From Synchiropus splendidus (lineage: Eukaryota > Chordata > Actinopteri > Syngnathiformes > Callionymidae), in assembly GCF_027744825.2 (NCBI RefSeq), contig NC_071347.1:12337501-12401500 (forward strand): a stretch of DNA of 64,000 nt. The letters run 5' to 3'. Below the pieces are notes generated by a model. It saw nothing but the letters and a program-made list of their open reading frames with translations. It did no database searches and was not told the DNA's origin. The stretch's first letter is position 1, and every line of letters begins with the position of its first letter. Positions 36,221 through 51,700 of the stretch are shown piece after piece. The translations under genes were made by a program, and so were the position numbers.

Positions 36221-36774
36221 TTTCTCTGTGGGATAGGTTTGTTTGTTTTCCACGAAAAGTGCTGCTTTTAAAGCAGAACAGAAAAAAAAATATATTGAAT
36301 ATAAATTATTGAAGTGTGAAATTAGTCTGATTCTGTCCTTTCATTGCGGAACAGAAAATATGTGCGTTTAATCACATTACATTTAAGTTGAATCTGTGTG
36401 CATAAGCTTAAATATCAGGGTGGAAGTGTTTGGGCAACTTTTGCATGCACAGAGCATTTTTGTGCTTCAATCCTTAAGTTTTTTGTTTGTTTGTTTGTTT
36501 GAAACTGGTGTTTTCCATCCACATATCTCATTGACTCTCCTTCAGCATGGATGTTTTGCTTATGACGATTACATTGCATAGTGCGGTGCATCTGGAATTC
36601 CTGTGAAAGAACGTGTATATGTGTTATTTAGATCTATTGTTTCGTCATGAAGGACACCACACTGTACTTTCATGTTGTTTCCTGGTCTATACTTTGTCAG
36701 ACCGTTAAACCACACGATGAAAGGCGCTCCATCAATGAGCAGGAGTTGCCATCGTGTGAAAGCGTAGTAAAGTA
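36221..36774. other. Spacer between rpp25 remnant and cox5a promoter
   Basis: A/T-rich sequence with a short (gttt)n run near 36482-36500. No coding or RNA feature was seen. Confidence 0.5.
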
Positions 36775-36788
36775 ATACGCATGCGTAT
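36775..36788. promoter_or_regulatory. NRF-1-like palindrome in the cox5a promoter
   Basis: The perfect 14-bp palindrome atacgcatgcgtat lies about 92 bp before the cox5a ATG. Its gcatgc core matches the nuclear respiratory factor 1 site. NRF-1 is established as an activator of nuclear genes for respiratory-chain subunits, so the site makes sense here. Binding is inferred. Confidence 0.5.
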
Positions 36789-36879
36789 TCGAGGTTCGGG
36801 ACGAGACGAGCCAGTGTGTTAGCCATAGCTTCCTTCTTAGCAGCAAGTGTCCGGCCCGAGTAGCTGGCAGTCCCGCATC

Positions 36880-38770
<1,891 letters not shown>

Positions 38771-39215
38771 AGTGAGTAAAAACATTTGGTTGGGATTATT
38801 TATTGTCGTGGTTTGTTTCTTATATCTCAGTTTGCTACCTGATCTGAGGCCTGAGTTGAAAACTGAAGGTGCCATGCTTTACTGTTTTTCTGATTGATGT
38901 TGTTATGGGAGTTATGTAATTGTGTTGCATCTATGTCAGGAGTGATACCTTAATACTGTGCCAATGCTGCAAAAATGTCCTTTTGCATTGTAGCTCTTTA
39001 TGAGACATTGAGGATAGAAATATAAAGCAAAAAAAACAAAAAAATTAAATGCGTCATATGAAAAACAAATCATTTTTTCTTTATTTTGTTAATATTTTAC
39101 TTCAAAATAATTTAAAAAATCACATCACAAACCAGGGGTCTGTATTTCACCGTTCAGAATGTCTGAATCCAGGTGTTCAGCAACATTCACATCACAGTGT
39201 GCGTCTCTGTTTCAG

Positions 39216-39350
39216 ATCGAGAGACTGTGGACATCAAATCCCACGAACCTGTGTTTTCCTCATCTAATACGTCTGCTATTTAATTTGGCCTTTATTAAGT
39301 TCTGTTGCTTGTAAAATATTGAAGAACCTAATAAAGGAGAGTATCTTTTA
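39216..39350 (+). other. cox5a spliced 3'UTR exon and polyadenylation signal
   Basis: The acceptor tctctgtttcag precedes 39216, and a canonical AATAAA lies at 39330-39335. Together with the donor directly after the stop codon at 38770, this implies an intron inside the 3'UTR. The stop is within 5 nt of that junction, so nonsense-mediated decay would not be expected. Confidence 0.55.
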
Positions 39351-41729
39351 CTGTGTGCCACATGTATTTTGGGATATAAAAACATTTGGCTTTAAACGCT
39401 CGTCAAAGCAATGAATCAATACAAGCCTCTTCAGAATGGTGCATGGTCCTGTGAGAGTCGCTTTTCACCACCAGGGAGCAGCATTTTCACGTGAATGTAC
39501 AGTCATTCTACTGTTTGTCTTTTACATCTGTTTTCAGTTCAGGGAAAATGTTCATGCTGGTTAATAAACATGTTCAAACTGTACTGTTTATGTCCATTTT
39601 TTAAAGAATGTTGCATGAAGGCAGCATGTTGAATGGTTGCATGGAATCTCTTTGATCCTTTGTAAAGTACAGGTCAATGCTTGTAAACCTTAAAACTAAT
39701 GAATAAGGGGTTACGTAAGAAGATAATTCATTTTAGGGTGATTGTGGGACTTTTTTCAATTCAATAGTGACTGCTGAAACGTGTGTGATTTATTACTTTA
39801 ACTATATTAGTGCATCTTAGGCTTTGAACCTTTAAAACAGAGGGGGCATCACACAAACTAGGAGTCAGGTCGAACTGGATTGATCATTTTCTGTGCCCCA
39901 TCAACAACAGTTTGACTTACACTCTTCATGAACGCTATCAAGAGCTTCATTGTTGCAGTACATCATGGAACTTGAAGCTGATCAAAGTTCTACTGACCAG
40001 AAGTTGCCACTCACACTTGTGCCTGCTATAAACATGTTTTTTCCTACAGAAATTCCAGGGCAAACATCTATTGGGGAAAGAAATGCCCTTCATGCCATAA
40101 GGAAATCTCAACGTAACCGCGAAGATGCCTCCATCACACCAGTGACTTGATCAGCAAAACTAAAAAACATATTTTGGATTATTAATATTACCTGCTCTTG
40201 CAGTACCTCTGAATCTCCCCTTGGAGGCGGTGTGGTTCGTTTTTCCTCAATCAGATTCTGCCAAAAAAGTGATATATCCTCACGAACGAAGGCTATTTAT
40301 CAACTAAAATTCTTTGAAATTGTGGAAGCATATCTAAGTAAATACTGAATGAAATGTACTTTAGATAGAAACCCACATTTTGCAACCTTTCGAATAGACT
40401 TTTAAGATCAAATTGCATTGAATTTGAATTATAAAATGAATTCCATACCAATGATAAACTATGAACAATGAGGATTTGGAGGATAAAATACTTTTGTAGG
40501 ACCAGTCATGTTACCTAAAGTTTTTCCTTGATGAATATATTAGCATTGTGTTTTTTCTTAGTTGCGCCTGTAATCCAGACTACACAATGGATTGACTGAA
40601 TTTTCCCACAATTCATCTGATCCTATGTGTGTGTGTGATTAATGGCTAGTTATGATGAAATCAAATACTTAAAATGTCAGTGAAAGTTTGTCGTACAAGC
40701 ACAACTTACCGTAGAAATTCATTCTGAAAGAATACATTATCATGTTAGCAGCGGTTTTATTGAACAATGTATTCCATTTCATACTGAGTTAAAGGATTGC
40801 GGTCATGAACGTACAAAACAACTGTGCGAATTAGACAAGTCAGTAAAAGCTTCTGGTGATAACTGAACACCATTGACTCCTTAAAGTCACAATGTGCTAA
40901 AATAAATGACATTATTTACCTGCCAAAACAGAGGCATCCTCACCACTGACATCTTCATCATCAAAATCTTCCAGCACCAAAACAAGAAAATGCATTGTAT
41001 ATCTGCTCTTTCAAAGCCAAATCTGGATGAACTTGACTTGCATCAAGAAACTCAAAGCTGGATTGGACCGATAATCCCACTCCGAGTCAGTAAGTAGATC
41101 AAGAAAACAAACTCTTTGGCTCATTCATTCATCTACTGCCTTTAAGAGTTAAAGGTGCAGTAGTTCTGTGCGTCAACAGGCTTCAGACAGAGCCATATAC
41201 AGATGATGATGTGTATTTAGCATTACACTTCATCTGTTGAGTCTTGAACTACATGGAGGAAATTGTGCCTTTATCATTGAGGCACTGACTAGTTTGATTC
41301 TTCATATGTTTTTGAGGATCAGAAGGCAGCGCAGAACTGGATGAGGCTGTAAATAAATATAGATCTGGGCTGCAGATCTGCATTTACAGGTCAAGTTATA
41401 CACTTGAGGAGGAAATTGAACCTTTTGATTATTGATCCATGAGTGTTTGATCATGTAGTTAGGCATTTCTGTTCAGAGATTTGAGTGCGATAGTATACGT
41501 CTTGGGATCAAGTTGCACCATGGGTTGGGATTCAAATTAAAGGAGCATTCCAACGCTCCTTTGTACTCAGTGCTGTCAGAGCTAAAGTGACAACGCAAAA
41601 GACCCTTTTGCTCCTTGAACAGCAGACACCTATTTATACAGATTATTATTTACAGAATTGATCATTTTCTATTTACCGATATTTCATGTATTTTGTCATG
41701 ATATTTGTTTATATATCATGGGTATTTAT

Positions 41730-41911
41730 TGATTTGTCTAGTGTGTTTGATAGCTGGTGAGTTTTTTGCTGATGCTGTGTGGACGTCTTTGATGTTTGTT
41801 GTGTTCCTTTAATGTCTTGTGTCATTGTCTTCATTGTCAACGGCTGCTGTGACATGTTGAATTTGTGGGACTAATAAAGGCCATCTAATCTAATCTAATC
41901 TAATCTAATCT
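41730..41911 (+). mobile_element. Non-LTR retrotransposon 3' end with (ATCTA)n tail
   Basis: The 3' end reads gtgggactaataaaggcc and then about five tctaa units (41883-41911). This is the usual ending of fish CR1/L2-type LINEs, which finish in short tandem repeats rather than poly(A). The 5' limit is uncertain and no reverse transcriptase frame is present. Confidence 0.55.
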
Positions 41912-42185
41912 CTTGATGTGTGTAGTTCACTTTTGTGGATTGTTGGCTCCCGCTTAGCCGTTCCCTAGAGCTGTTATGGAACGTCTGGTTGAGTGGTGGG
42001 AGTGTTGAACTATCACAGGCCCTATAGAATTATATTGCAGTTTGGGTGCGGCCCCCATTCAACATAATCAGGTGACCTATTTCTGGGTGCATTTATGAGC
42101 TGATCTAAACATGGCACAGATGATAAAGTCGTGGATTGAGTTATAAATCCGTTGAGATCTGAGGCTCACAGCAAGAAGGTAGCGA

Positions 42186-42240
42186 CTCTGGGTGTGGAGT
42201 TTGTATGCCCTCTGATTTCCTCCCAGTGTACAAACATAAC
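42186..42240 (+). repeat. L2-type repeat fragment
   Basis: The words ggtgtggagtttgtatg and tgatttcctcccagtgtacaaa follow the order of the common fish repeat consensus (gtgtggagtttgcatg through gtttcctcccacagtcca). It is short and decayed. Confidence 0.5.
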
Positions 42241-42399
42241 AAAGGGGCTGGTGGAGGCCTGCCATGGCTTTAAACATGGTTCCATCTCATATCGACTCCT
42301 ATAGCATCATGGCTCCAATAAATCCTCTATAAATACTCGACTGTTTATTCCCAGCCACCGCACACACGTGTAAAGGCTCAAATTAGAGGCGGTTTTGGT

Positions 42400-42758
42400 C
42401 AAGTTCTGGGTGGGATTTCCTTGTGAAGTGGCCACTCCGGAGACAGGCGGGCAAAGGCAGTTTACGAGCCGGGCGGGAGCTGTCGGGGGCGGGTCTGGGA
42501 GGAGGCAGGCAAGGGGTGCGGAGCAGCCACAGACAATCGGAGATGTTTGAGTTTCCATGCGCAGTGACCACCAGGAGGTGAAGCGTTCAGCAGTGCCGCG
42601 CGACCCCTCCTCCTGCGCCGAGCTCTCCGGCCTCCTCGCCACAGGGGCACCTCAATCATATTTCACCCCTACAAACGTCTCTTTTCGTATGAAAAAGGAG
42701 GTCATGCGACGTGAATTCTGTCTTCCGCAAGCGAGAAAGTAGAAACGACCTGTGCGCG
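42400..42758 (+). promoter_or_regulatory. CpG-rich promoter / 5'UTR of arid3b
   Basis: GC content and CpG density rise sharply compared with the flanks, and gggcggg boxes typical of Sp1 sites appear at about 42470-42500. There is no clear TATA box. The exact transcription start cannot be fixed from sequence. Confidence 0.55.
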
Positions 42759-45700
42759 ATGATGGATTTCTCCAAGTCACAGACGGTGAGTGTCGACGAC
42801 ATCGTGTTTCTACTGTAACAAAAGCCTCATAAAAGCTGACCTTTTACTGCAACATTGGCCTTTTGCCGCTCGCTCTTATACTCGAACGTGTTTCAGGGAA
42901 CTTCCAAAAACCCTATTTCGTGTTTCCCGACCAATGCGCTTCCAAACGTCGAAGAACCCGTACAGAAGTGGATATATTCACCCATACAATTCACCATGGT
43001 CGTTAAAACAAAGCCGATATTCATCTCGTGTAAGCAACTTCATTTTTAATCAGTCAAACACGGCTTTTGCTTTTTTTTTTTCACGCGTGCGACACGTTTG
43101 GAAGGAATTGCGCAACTCTTAATCGTTTATACGCTTCTGTGTTTCTAATTATTTTTTACTTAGTTTGACAGTTATTTCAACTATTGTCCTTTTAATATGC
43201 ATATAATTGTGTTCATTTGTATATGAATTCAACTAGCTAGTTATATTTAAACTAAAAGTGTAGTTTGTTTAGTGTTAATTCAAATGCCATTCTGTTGTAC
43301 ATATTTTAACATTTTATTCTTTCTTATCGATTGACTCTTTAAAACCACAAAAGGCCAATATGCCCCAGTGGAGATGTGTATTCTGTGTTTCAAGGCTATA
43401 TATGTGTGCTTCTGTCTTTCATCTACACTACAGCACAATTAAAATAATCTATTTTTAATGTTGTTTTGAATCTTGGTATTGCCCACTGTTTCTTTGTTTT
43501 ACGTATTGAAGCCATTTATCTGTATATTTTCTAATATACTGTGTTGTAGTGCTGCATTTTTCTCACAGGCTATACTGTTCTTTTATTATGAAGGTAGTAA
43601 ATCAACTGCAGCACTGTGAGTGGTTGCATTTAAATAACCCTAGTGAAGACATAGATGAGACAGGTTTGGGATTTTACTTATCCATGTGGTTTTATTGCTG
43701 CTCCTCCCACTATTCAAAATGGGCCTTCAATGCAATACAATAATCACATTATTCTCATATATCCCTTAAAATGTTGGCAACCCATACGACAAATAAGGTA
43801 CTCGGTGCTACATTTTTATGTCTGCCTCTGTTTTATGTTTCAGTCCTCCCTATCTGAGGAAGGCACCTCGGCTGCCCCGGCTCCTGCTGGAGTCAAACTG
43901 GACCTGTTGATGGAGCAGTTGCAGAGACAGCACGGGGGCAAGCTGGACCTCAGTCTGCAGGAGAAACACATTCTCCAAGCTCAGTTCCTGTTTGCTCAAC
44001 ACGCAGCAGCAGCCAGAGCTGCTGGCTCTCCATTGTTTGGCAAAGCAGATGGACAAACATATCACCACCAGGCTGCCTACACCAACCAGCAGGGTGGAAT
44101 GGACGTGGACGAAGACGACGACGAAGAATCCGAGGATGAGCAGGAAGCGGGGGAGCAAGGAGAGAATGATGACATGGGGGATGAGGAGGAAGAGAATGGA
44201 GCTCCTTTCCAACAAATGAAACACCCTCAAACCCAACAGGTTCCTGGTTACACTATGAATCCATATGCTTCTCCTCTGGTGGCTCCTGGGAAGCAACAGA
44301 CTCCACCTACAACCATCAAACAGGAGCAAGAGGAGAAGGAGATGTCTCCTGCTGAACAGCCGTCCTTCACCTCACCCAACGGCTTCGCCGACTGGAGCTT
44401 TGATGAGCAAGTGAAACAAGTGAGTAGCCACGAACCTCATGTCTCGCTGAGGCTTAAGAGTCTTCACAACATTCAGATGACGTGCAGTGAAGAGACAATA
44501 ATTCATCATACTCATACATAATTCCTTTTCCAATTTTTGCTCACAGGTTGAATTCTTCATTACATTATACTTTTCATTCAATGCTCAAATACCAACTCAC
44601 TTATTCAGTACATTTTGGCACCGGTTTATATCTTGCCACTTGACAGAGCTGCATAGTTTTCCTCGTAATAGTCTGTATTTTTTCCCTCTTGTACATCTTT
44701 TTGCTGCTCAAACCGTCATACTTATCTTTAATCTTATCAGGTTTTAGGTGTCAGATAAGGGCACCCCGGGTGCACCCTAAGGTCACATGAATGAAAATAT
44801 ACATATATATTCTTGGTGTCAGGTGCCTCCGAGGCGAGGAAATTCTCCTCCGTCCCTCACTGGATTTGAACTTTTATATTCAATTGTCACGTTATTTTAG
44901 TCTAAACGTGTTTATATAAAGCCACTTAAACATCAGTTCACCTCAGCAGAGGGCGGGAGTCTCGGGACAAACGCCTGTGTGTGTCCTCTCCCTGTCTTAA
45001 TCGTATCCATGGCTCTCATGTCGACCTGGAGCGTGTCTCCTTTTTTTTTTTTTGGCATCCTGCCTAAACTTGATCGTGTTTAATTAGCACCCCGCTTTGA
45101 GATCTTGCCTCTGACCAAACTGCACCTCATGTCTTGATTCTTGCCACTGGCCCGGCTAATTGCCGCTCTTGGCTGCTTTCCAATTGTGTCTCTTCAAAGC
45201 CATGTAGGACCAGAGATGTGGTTTCGGGGCGAGAGCTCAGGATTAATGAAGTGGCCTCCTGTGTGTATTTCTGGAAAAAGGTTAACTGCTTGAACTGACT
45301 AAGACATTTTTTTTTCTCCGATTAAAAGGATGTTTTTAGCTACTTGTATTGAAGAAACTGGGCCTGTGTTGGGCTTCCCTTGAAACGCCCCCACATCAGC
45401 ACAATACACACAGATTAATGAGGCCTCGGGGCAGAAGGACAGCTGGGATTTTGCCTCGCAGCATACCAGCAAGCGGCCGCCCATAAACTTTACATCCAGT
45501 AGTTCCAGTGACGCACAATGGCTTTTCCTGTGTCCAACCCTTCTGATCCCTCACTCACTTTCTCATGACTTCTTCTCCCTCCAACAAATCCCCATGTTAA
45601 AGCAGCATGTTTTTTTCAGACTTTCCTGTCGTGGACACTGTTCCATGAACAATGAGTTTTGATCTCTGCTGTAATGACAAAGCCGTGTCCAGCTTTGCAT

Positions 45701-48700
45701 ACATTACGCGTCGCTTGGCAACGCTTAACAGCACCTTGATTCAGATGCGAGTAATCAATGCGGTATATTGCCTCGGCAGTGACAACTCATTTCTATGCGA
45801 ATCCATCATAGTCTTTTGAGGGGAGATAAGCCTTTTGTCTCACAGGTGAGGAAATGGATGGCAGGATATTAGGCAATAAAACGCACAAATTATAGCGATG
45901 AAACTATAAAAAAAAATGTGAGTGACTGACACTTCAGTCAGCGCCACATCAAACTTCTACGGAGATTAAGTTTGAAGTCTCAATTTAATTCTGAAACATT
46001 CGACACTATGCTTTAATTCCACGAGTTAAGTATAAACTAAATAAATATAAATAAACATTCTCATCATCATAGCATAACAAAATAAGTAATGATTTCTGGC
46101 AGACAACTACACAGTCTTTCTCCAGTGTTATTCCACGGTCTTGCTGCGCTAGACGGCCATTGTTCCCTCCTCGTGTGCGGTCTCACTGTAAAGCCCATAA
46201 ATGTGATGCGGGTGGGGGTGAAGAGCCCCCCATTAGCTCCCGCTCACAGCAAGGAGCCAGATAAATGATGGTGACCTGCGTGGAAGGATCTGGGCCCATT
46301 AATTTGATTCATATTAAAAATATAGACCTCCCGCTGTCACTTTGAAACCTGCCAGGGTTCCCTTTCCCTCTGCTGGAGCGTCTGATATTTCATTAATCCC
46401 ATTACCGGATTTTCGGAGCTTCCGGTGAGGGCATATTAATCGCGTCACACTTCCACTCAATAAACGTTTGAGTGGTGCAAGAATTCTCTGGTTTTATTTA
46501 ATATGCTAAGTATGGCAATAAAAGCAGTCCCTTTAAATGAAACAAAAGCAACCTTTTCCTGACCTACATACTGAATACTATCGGGATTCCCAGGGCTGCA
46601 TGTGTGAAAGCTCTGTGAGCAATTAACTGAAAGCTCTTTGTTAATAGATCCACAGTAGGTCTCACTTGCTCATCAATACGGGGGGATGGGTTTTATTTCC
46701 ATTTGATGGTGAAAAGACCGGGATGTTTATCTACCTTCCCATCAATAGGCTTTCTGCTGGGGGGTTGGTGTGAGGCCTTTATTAGAAATTCTAAGCTTGA
46801 AGCTATTACATGTGTCAACAACTCCTTAGCCACCACGGGAAGGGTTGAGCGCGGCGGCGTGCGTGCGTCCTACTCTTTCTTTTAACCGTCTAACATGAGC
46901 AGATTCAGAAACGGTTTCAAGATAAAATAATGGCGGTTTATTGTGGGTCAGCAAATGCACTGTTTCGACTGTAAACACCAGGGAAGATCTGCAGCTGGAC
47001 TCAGTTTATTGGTTCCCATGTGTTTTATCGCTGATGTGATGAAACCATACATGCTGGTGTTTGCACAACACGTGAACCTAGTGCCCTCATGCACATTTAA
47101 AAAAAACTGTGAATGACCAGAGAGAGAAGAAATTATAGGTGTTCATATTGAGGTTCTCAGTGTTTATTATTGGTGATGAAAAATAGACTTGTGGATGGAG
47201 TGTCTATATCACGCGCCGGCGTTTTATGTGGCAGTTTTCACTCATCCTTTGATCCCATCAAAGAGTTCAATGTGGTCAGCTAAAACGCTTGCCTTTATAT
47301 CAGTCAAAGTTTAGGGATGTAAATATTAAGCTGGGTCGTGGTTACTAATCAATCCCTATCAGTTAATGCAGCAACCCAAAAGGCAGGCGACTGAAACTTT
47401 ATATAAGCAAAGCTAAAGCTAAATGTTGAAGCTGACTAAAATGAATAGAATCTACTAGTTACTCTGGAGAAGAGGTGTCAAAGATGCAAAATAGCTGAAG
47501 GTTAGCTGCACACAAAGCACTAAAATGAACAAAAAAAATACGCAAACCCATAACTGAACACACAATGGATTAGAGAAATAAACAAAAAAGACCACACAAG
47601 GACATAAGTTTACACACTGTTGCACACCATCACTCTTCAGAAAAATAGGGAAAGTGAGAATAAGCAGCCAAAATAACTGTTGGCTCCTTGTTAATCTCTG
47701 TAGAATATAAGAAGAAATATTCACTGAATTCTATGTAATAGTTGTACAATTGTCATATAACTTGCCCTGTAACCCACTTACACTGTGTTACAGGCGACTG
47801 AGATAATCCTTCATAAATGACTTAAAAAGAGCTGTTGTTTTGGATAAACCTCTTTTACTGCTGTCTGTTTAGCCACTGCTTCCTATAGCAGTCCAAACAA
47901 TCTTTTACTGTAACATAGAATTCTAAATCATCCATTCTCCAGCGTTATTAACCAGGAGAGTGCAAGTATCGACCCACTCGATTGCTCTAAAAGCTTATTT
48001 GCCTCATGTCAAATGACTATCTTACAGTATCCTGCTCATCAATTATTCATTTTGAACAGCGTGCCTGCATCGTGCATCGTCATGCAGCTGTAACGCGTGT
48101 TGGCGGGACAATAACGTCTCAGCAGGCCTTTCCACACGGTTGCACACCCACTGCCCTCCACTCACATTTTTAACCTTTAACTGTCGCGTAAAGGGGGAGG
48201 TGATGGAGGAATAACATGTCAAAACCACACCACCTAATGAGAGACGAGGCTTTTCTTTATCTCCGGTTGGTAGGGTGCAGCTTTAAACAAACACTGAGAA
48301 AGTGTTTGTATGCACACACCACTGTAACACCACCGGCGAGGAGAGCTGGATTTGAAAGGAAAAACTCAATTCTGACATCTCATTGAAAAGGGTTGCGATG
48401 TTGTCCTGTGTTATTTGACTGAAAAAAAAATCAATATTTTTATCCACCAGTCAAGAATTCATGTTTTATCTCTGGTGTTTTTTGTAGAGAGCTGGTGGGA
48501 TCTGGTCAGAAGACACCGATGGAGGAAGAGCACGGGAATCATCCAGAGACTTTGCCAAGGTTAGAAGAGTTGATGGTTGGATATAAACAAACATGCCTGG
48601 TGCTGTCACATGACCGTCATTTTTTTTCTCTATAGCTTTATGAACTGGACAACGACCCACAACGGAAGGAATTTCTTGATGAACTGTTCGTCTTTATGCA

Positions 48701-51700
48701 GAAACGAGGTAAGAGAAAGGAATTCGGACTACACACATGACTTTGTTTTAAATTGTTACTTATTCATTCGGAAGATCATGAGATATCAGAGTGGTAGAGG
48801 GAGGCAGTACGTGTCTTTCACACATCACGAGAGTGTGAAGTCAGCAACTTTAAAAATAAAGTATATAGCGTTTGGGAACTTTAGGGGTTTCTGCACATTT
48901 TGATAGATTTTTTTAATAAATACATTTGAGTCTCTCCAAGGCACCAAGGGGGAAAAAAACATGGCAGAATAGTCCCTCCTCCTCTTTTACTATATAACAA
49001 AACCTCACACCACACTTGTGACTGGACTCGATGTGACCGGCTTACTTGAGGACAAGGGTCATCATCGTGCCAATTGTGTGCGTTTGTTGTTGCCATGTGT
49101 TTATCCTAAGAACAGGTTAATCTTATTGCAGCAACTTCATTTAGCCTCCTTCATTAAATCGCTTTACTCCAGATGGGGATTGGTGGGGTTAGCTGTCAAC
49201 CCTGATCGGCATGACTCTGCTGATCTTAATATCACTCCCTCCGCTTCACTCGATCAATACGCAGAGCTGCGGTTGTGGAATGTGCCCAACCCCCCCACCC
49301 CACTCACCCAAAACACGCTTAATTGCATGAGGCTTACTGCACCGATTATTTATGGTTAGCCATTTTACCTGACAAGCTAGCAGCTCCAAGATGGGAGAGG
49401 AACCCAGTGACTCTTCTGTCCAGCCATCCACACACACATTGTGTTAATGTGTAGTTGACCTGTTATGGGAACCCATTACAAACAATGCAAGTAAATAAAC
49501 AGGCTTTGTAGCTTTGGTCTGGAGAAGAAAAAAAAACGTTTTTGACTCAAGACACTGGATTAAGTAAAAGGCACTTGTGAAACTGACCTCCAAGTTGCAT
49601 CACGCTCTTATTATTGGTCACTTCATAAAAAAAATAATCCAATTCTGAAGGTACAATTTGAACTCCACATCATCTTCAGATGGCCAGAGCTGCCAAAATG
49701 GCAGTGAACCCTAACAACAGATACATGAAAAAGATCTCACTAATGAAGCATCATGCGTTTGTCGCCAGATTTGTCACTGTTCATTGGAGACATAAAACGT
49801 ACTGTTCCTGTGTTCCTATAAAAACTAAGGTAAACAAACGGCTCTTAGCCACACCAGTCTATTATTCTAAAGACTGCCTTATTAGTTTTTAGAATGATGG
49901 TCCTCAAGATATCCTTTTCAATTACTGTTGGTGTTGTGACTGAAACTCACTCATTGAAAAAATTATTTGAATATAAACTATTAATACACTTGGAGAGTGC
50001 AAACCTCCCCCAAGCAGCTTCAGTCAACCCCCAGGACAATCTCCCAATGGCAAAAAAGAAATAAATTATGGATCCAAATGCTGAAAATGTTAAAGAATTG
50101 TTTAAATGATTCTGATCCAGATCACTCCTAATATTAACTTTTATGCTATTTTGAACATTAACATGTTTTTGTTTTTTTTTAACATGGGAGTAGCTGATTA
50201 TTTTTACCATTAAAAGATAACACAAGTCACCCAGTGTAGTCTCAACAATATCAATATCTTCTAAAAAATCTGCTGATGTCAGCATATGATGCTCGAAACA
50301 GAAGGTTGTGATAAAGTTGTCAAAAAGCAAGCATTAAAAGGCAGTACTGACATCAAAGGCACCTGACTGGACGATGGTGAAAAGCCAAAGTGAGACCCGT
50401 TAAATCAATAGTACTTAAAGGTCTGACATTATCATCGCTAGAGCAGGGGATCAGAACAATGGGGGATGATATAATTATGGCAAGGAAAAAAACAAAATCC
50501 TAATTAAGTCGTGGTCTTGGATCAGGAATTAATAAATCTTCCGGAGGAAACCATCAGGGATAATTGGGTTTAATGGAGAGCAGGAGTATTATGAGCCACA
50601 CAATGGAGGCTGTGGAGAATTGAATAAAATCAGAAAAGAAATTCATTCTACCAGATATGAAGGAAGAATTTAGAGTAGAGTGGATAAAAGAAAAGAGCTG
50701 AAAAGAGTGCGAGGAAGCTTGGCAGGCTAGAAATGTCACTTTAAATGAGCAGACCACATTCACACCATGGTCCATAAAGTGAGCGGGAAATGAGCGGCAG
50801 AGAGAAATTCCTGGAAATAAAGGCAGTGACACCAATGCTCTTCCCAGCAAAGCTGAGAGGTGGCAAAGTATCTTGCCCAATGGAGCATAATCGCCCGAAT
50901 ATAATGAGTAATGACAGAGTCATGTGTTCAAAAACCATGTCACAAGACACTTAAATATCTTTTTGTCAATTAGTACTCTGCAGATTTATGTTAATTTACA
51001 GGACTGAGGAAACTAACAGGTCCGTACCTCAAATTTCCAGCCACACTGTGATTTTCCCATGGTCATTGCCCCACGTGTTGGCAACAATCTGACTCATTGA
51101 GCTGACCAGGCAGCAGGTGGCAGTAGCACTCCAGAGGTCCTATGAGACACAGAACTGGAGACACAGAACTGGAGACGCAATAAAGAACCTGGCAGCAGGA
51201 AATGAATGAGAAAGCCTTCAGGATGGTGGTAAATCCACATTTTTCATAGTCACATGGAAGATGATTCATTACAGTGTTTCTATTATTGTATGTTGTGCCT
51301 GAAGTCAAAACGTTTGGTTTCTGTCTGTTATAAAAGACAAAGAGAACAATGGGGGCAACTTTTGAATGTTCATAAACAAAACAAAATCGATTAATGTCTG
51401 AGTGAAGTTGTTTCCAACCAACCCTGATGGCTTCATTGAAATACATCCTAGTACTTTTAAAATCTAAAAATCTGGCATTTTCAAGTCCTGATGCAACGTA
51501 GAAATGGAATCGTATGTTTGCAATAAACTAGGGTTGAAATTAACTACTTCTAGGTCAATATTTATGTTTTTTTTTATTGTCTGTGTTTCTGTCAGGAACC
51601 CCAGTCAACCGCATTCCCATCATGGCCAAGCAGGTTCTGGACCTCTACAAGCTGTATAGACTTGTGACAGACAAGGGAGGCCTGGTCGAAGTCATCAACA

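Larger units (their letters stand above)
39351..42399. other. Intergenic region between cox5a and arid3b
   Basis: This 3-kb region has no recognised gene. Open frames at 39950-40150 (66 codons) and 40906-41097 (63 codons) match no family I know and lack splice context. A LINE-like tail ends at 41910 and an L2-type fragment lies at 42186-42240. Confidence 0.55.
48709..51595 (+). other. arid3b intron 4
   Basis: This 2.9-kb intron interrupts the ARID domain coding sequence just after KRG. It contains an interspersed repeat at about 49970-50340 (minus orientation) and a tandem 14-mer at 51147-51174. No other coding sequence was recognised. Confidence 0.6.

Noticed and set aside
39950..40150. 66-codon frame between cox5a and arid3b
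   Set aside because: It looks mildly protein-like but matches no family I know and has no convincing splice sites or promoter. The neighbouring frame at 40906-41097 was rejected for the same reason.
43850..44329. 159-codon minus-strand frame
   Set aside because: Antisense of the arid3b acidic exon. Long open antisense frames are expected opposite GA-rich coding sequence.
49947..50330. 127-codon minus-strand frame in arid3b intron 4
   Set aside because: It lies inside an interspersed repeat and shows no protein-family features.
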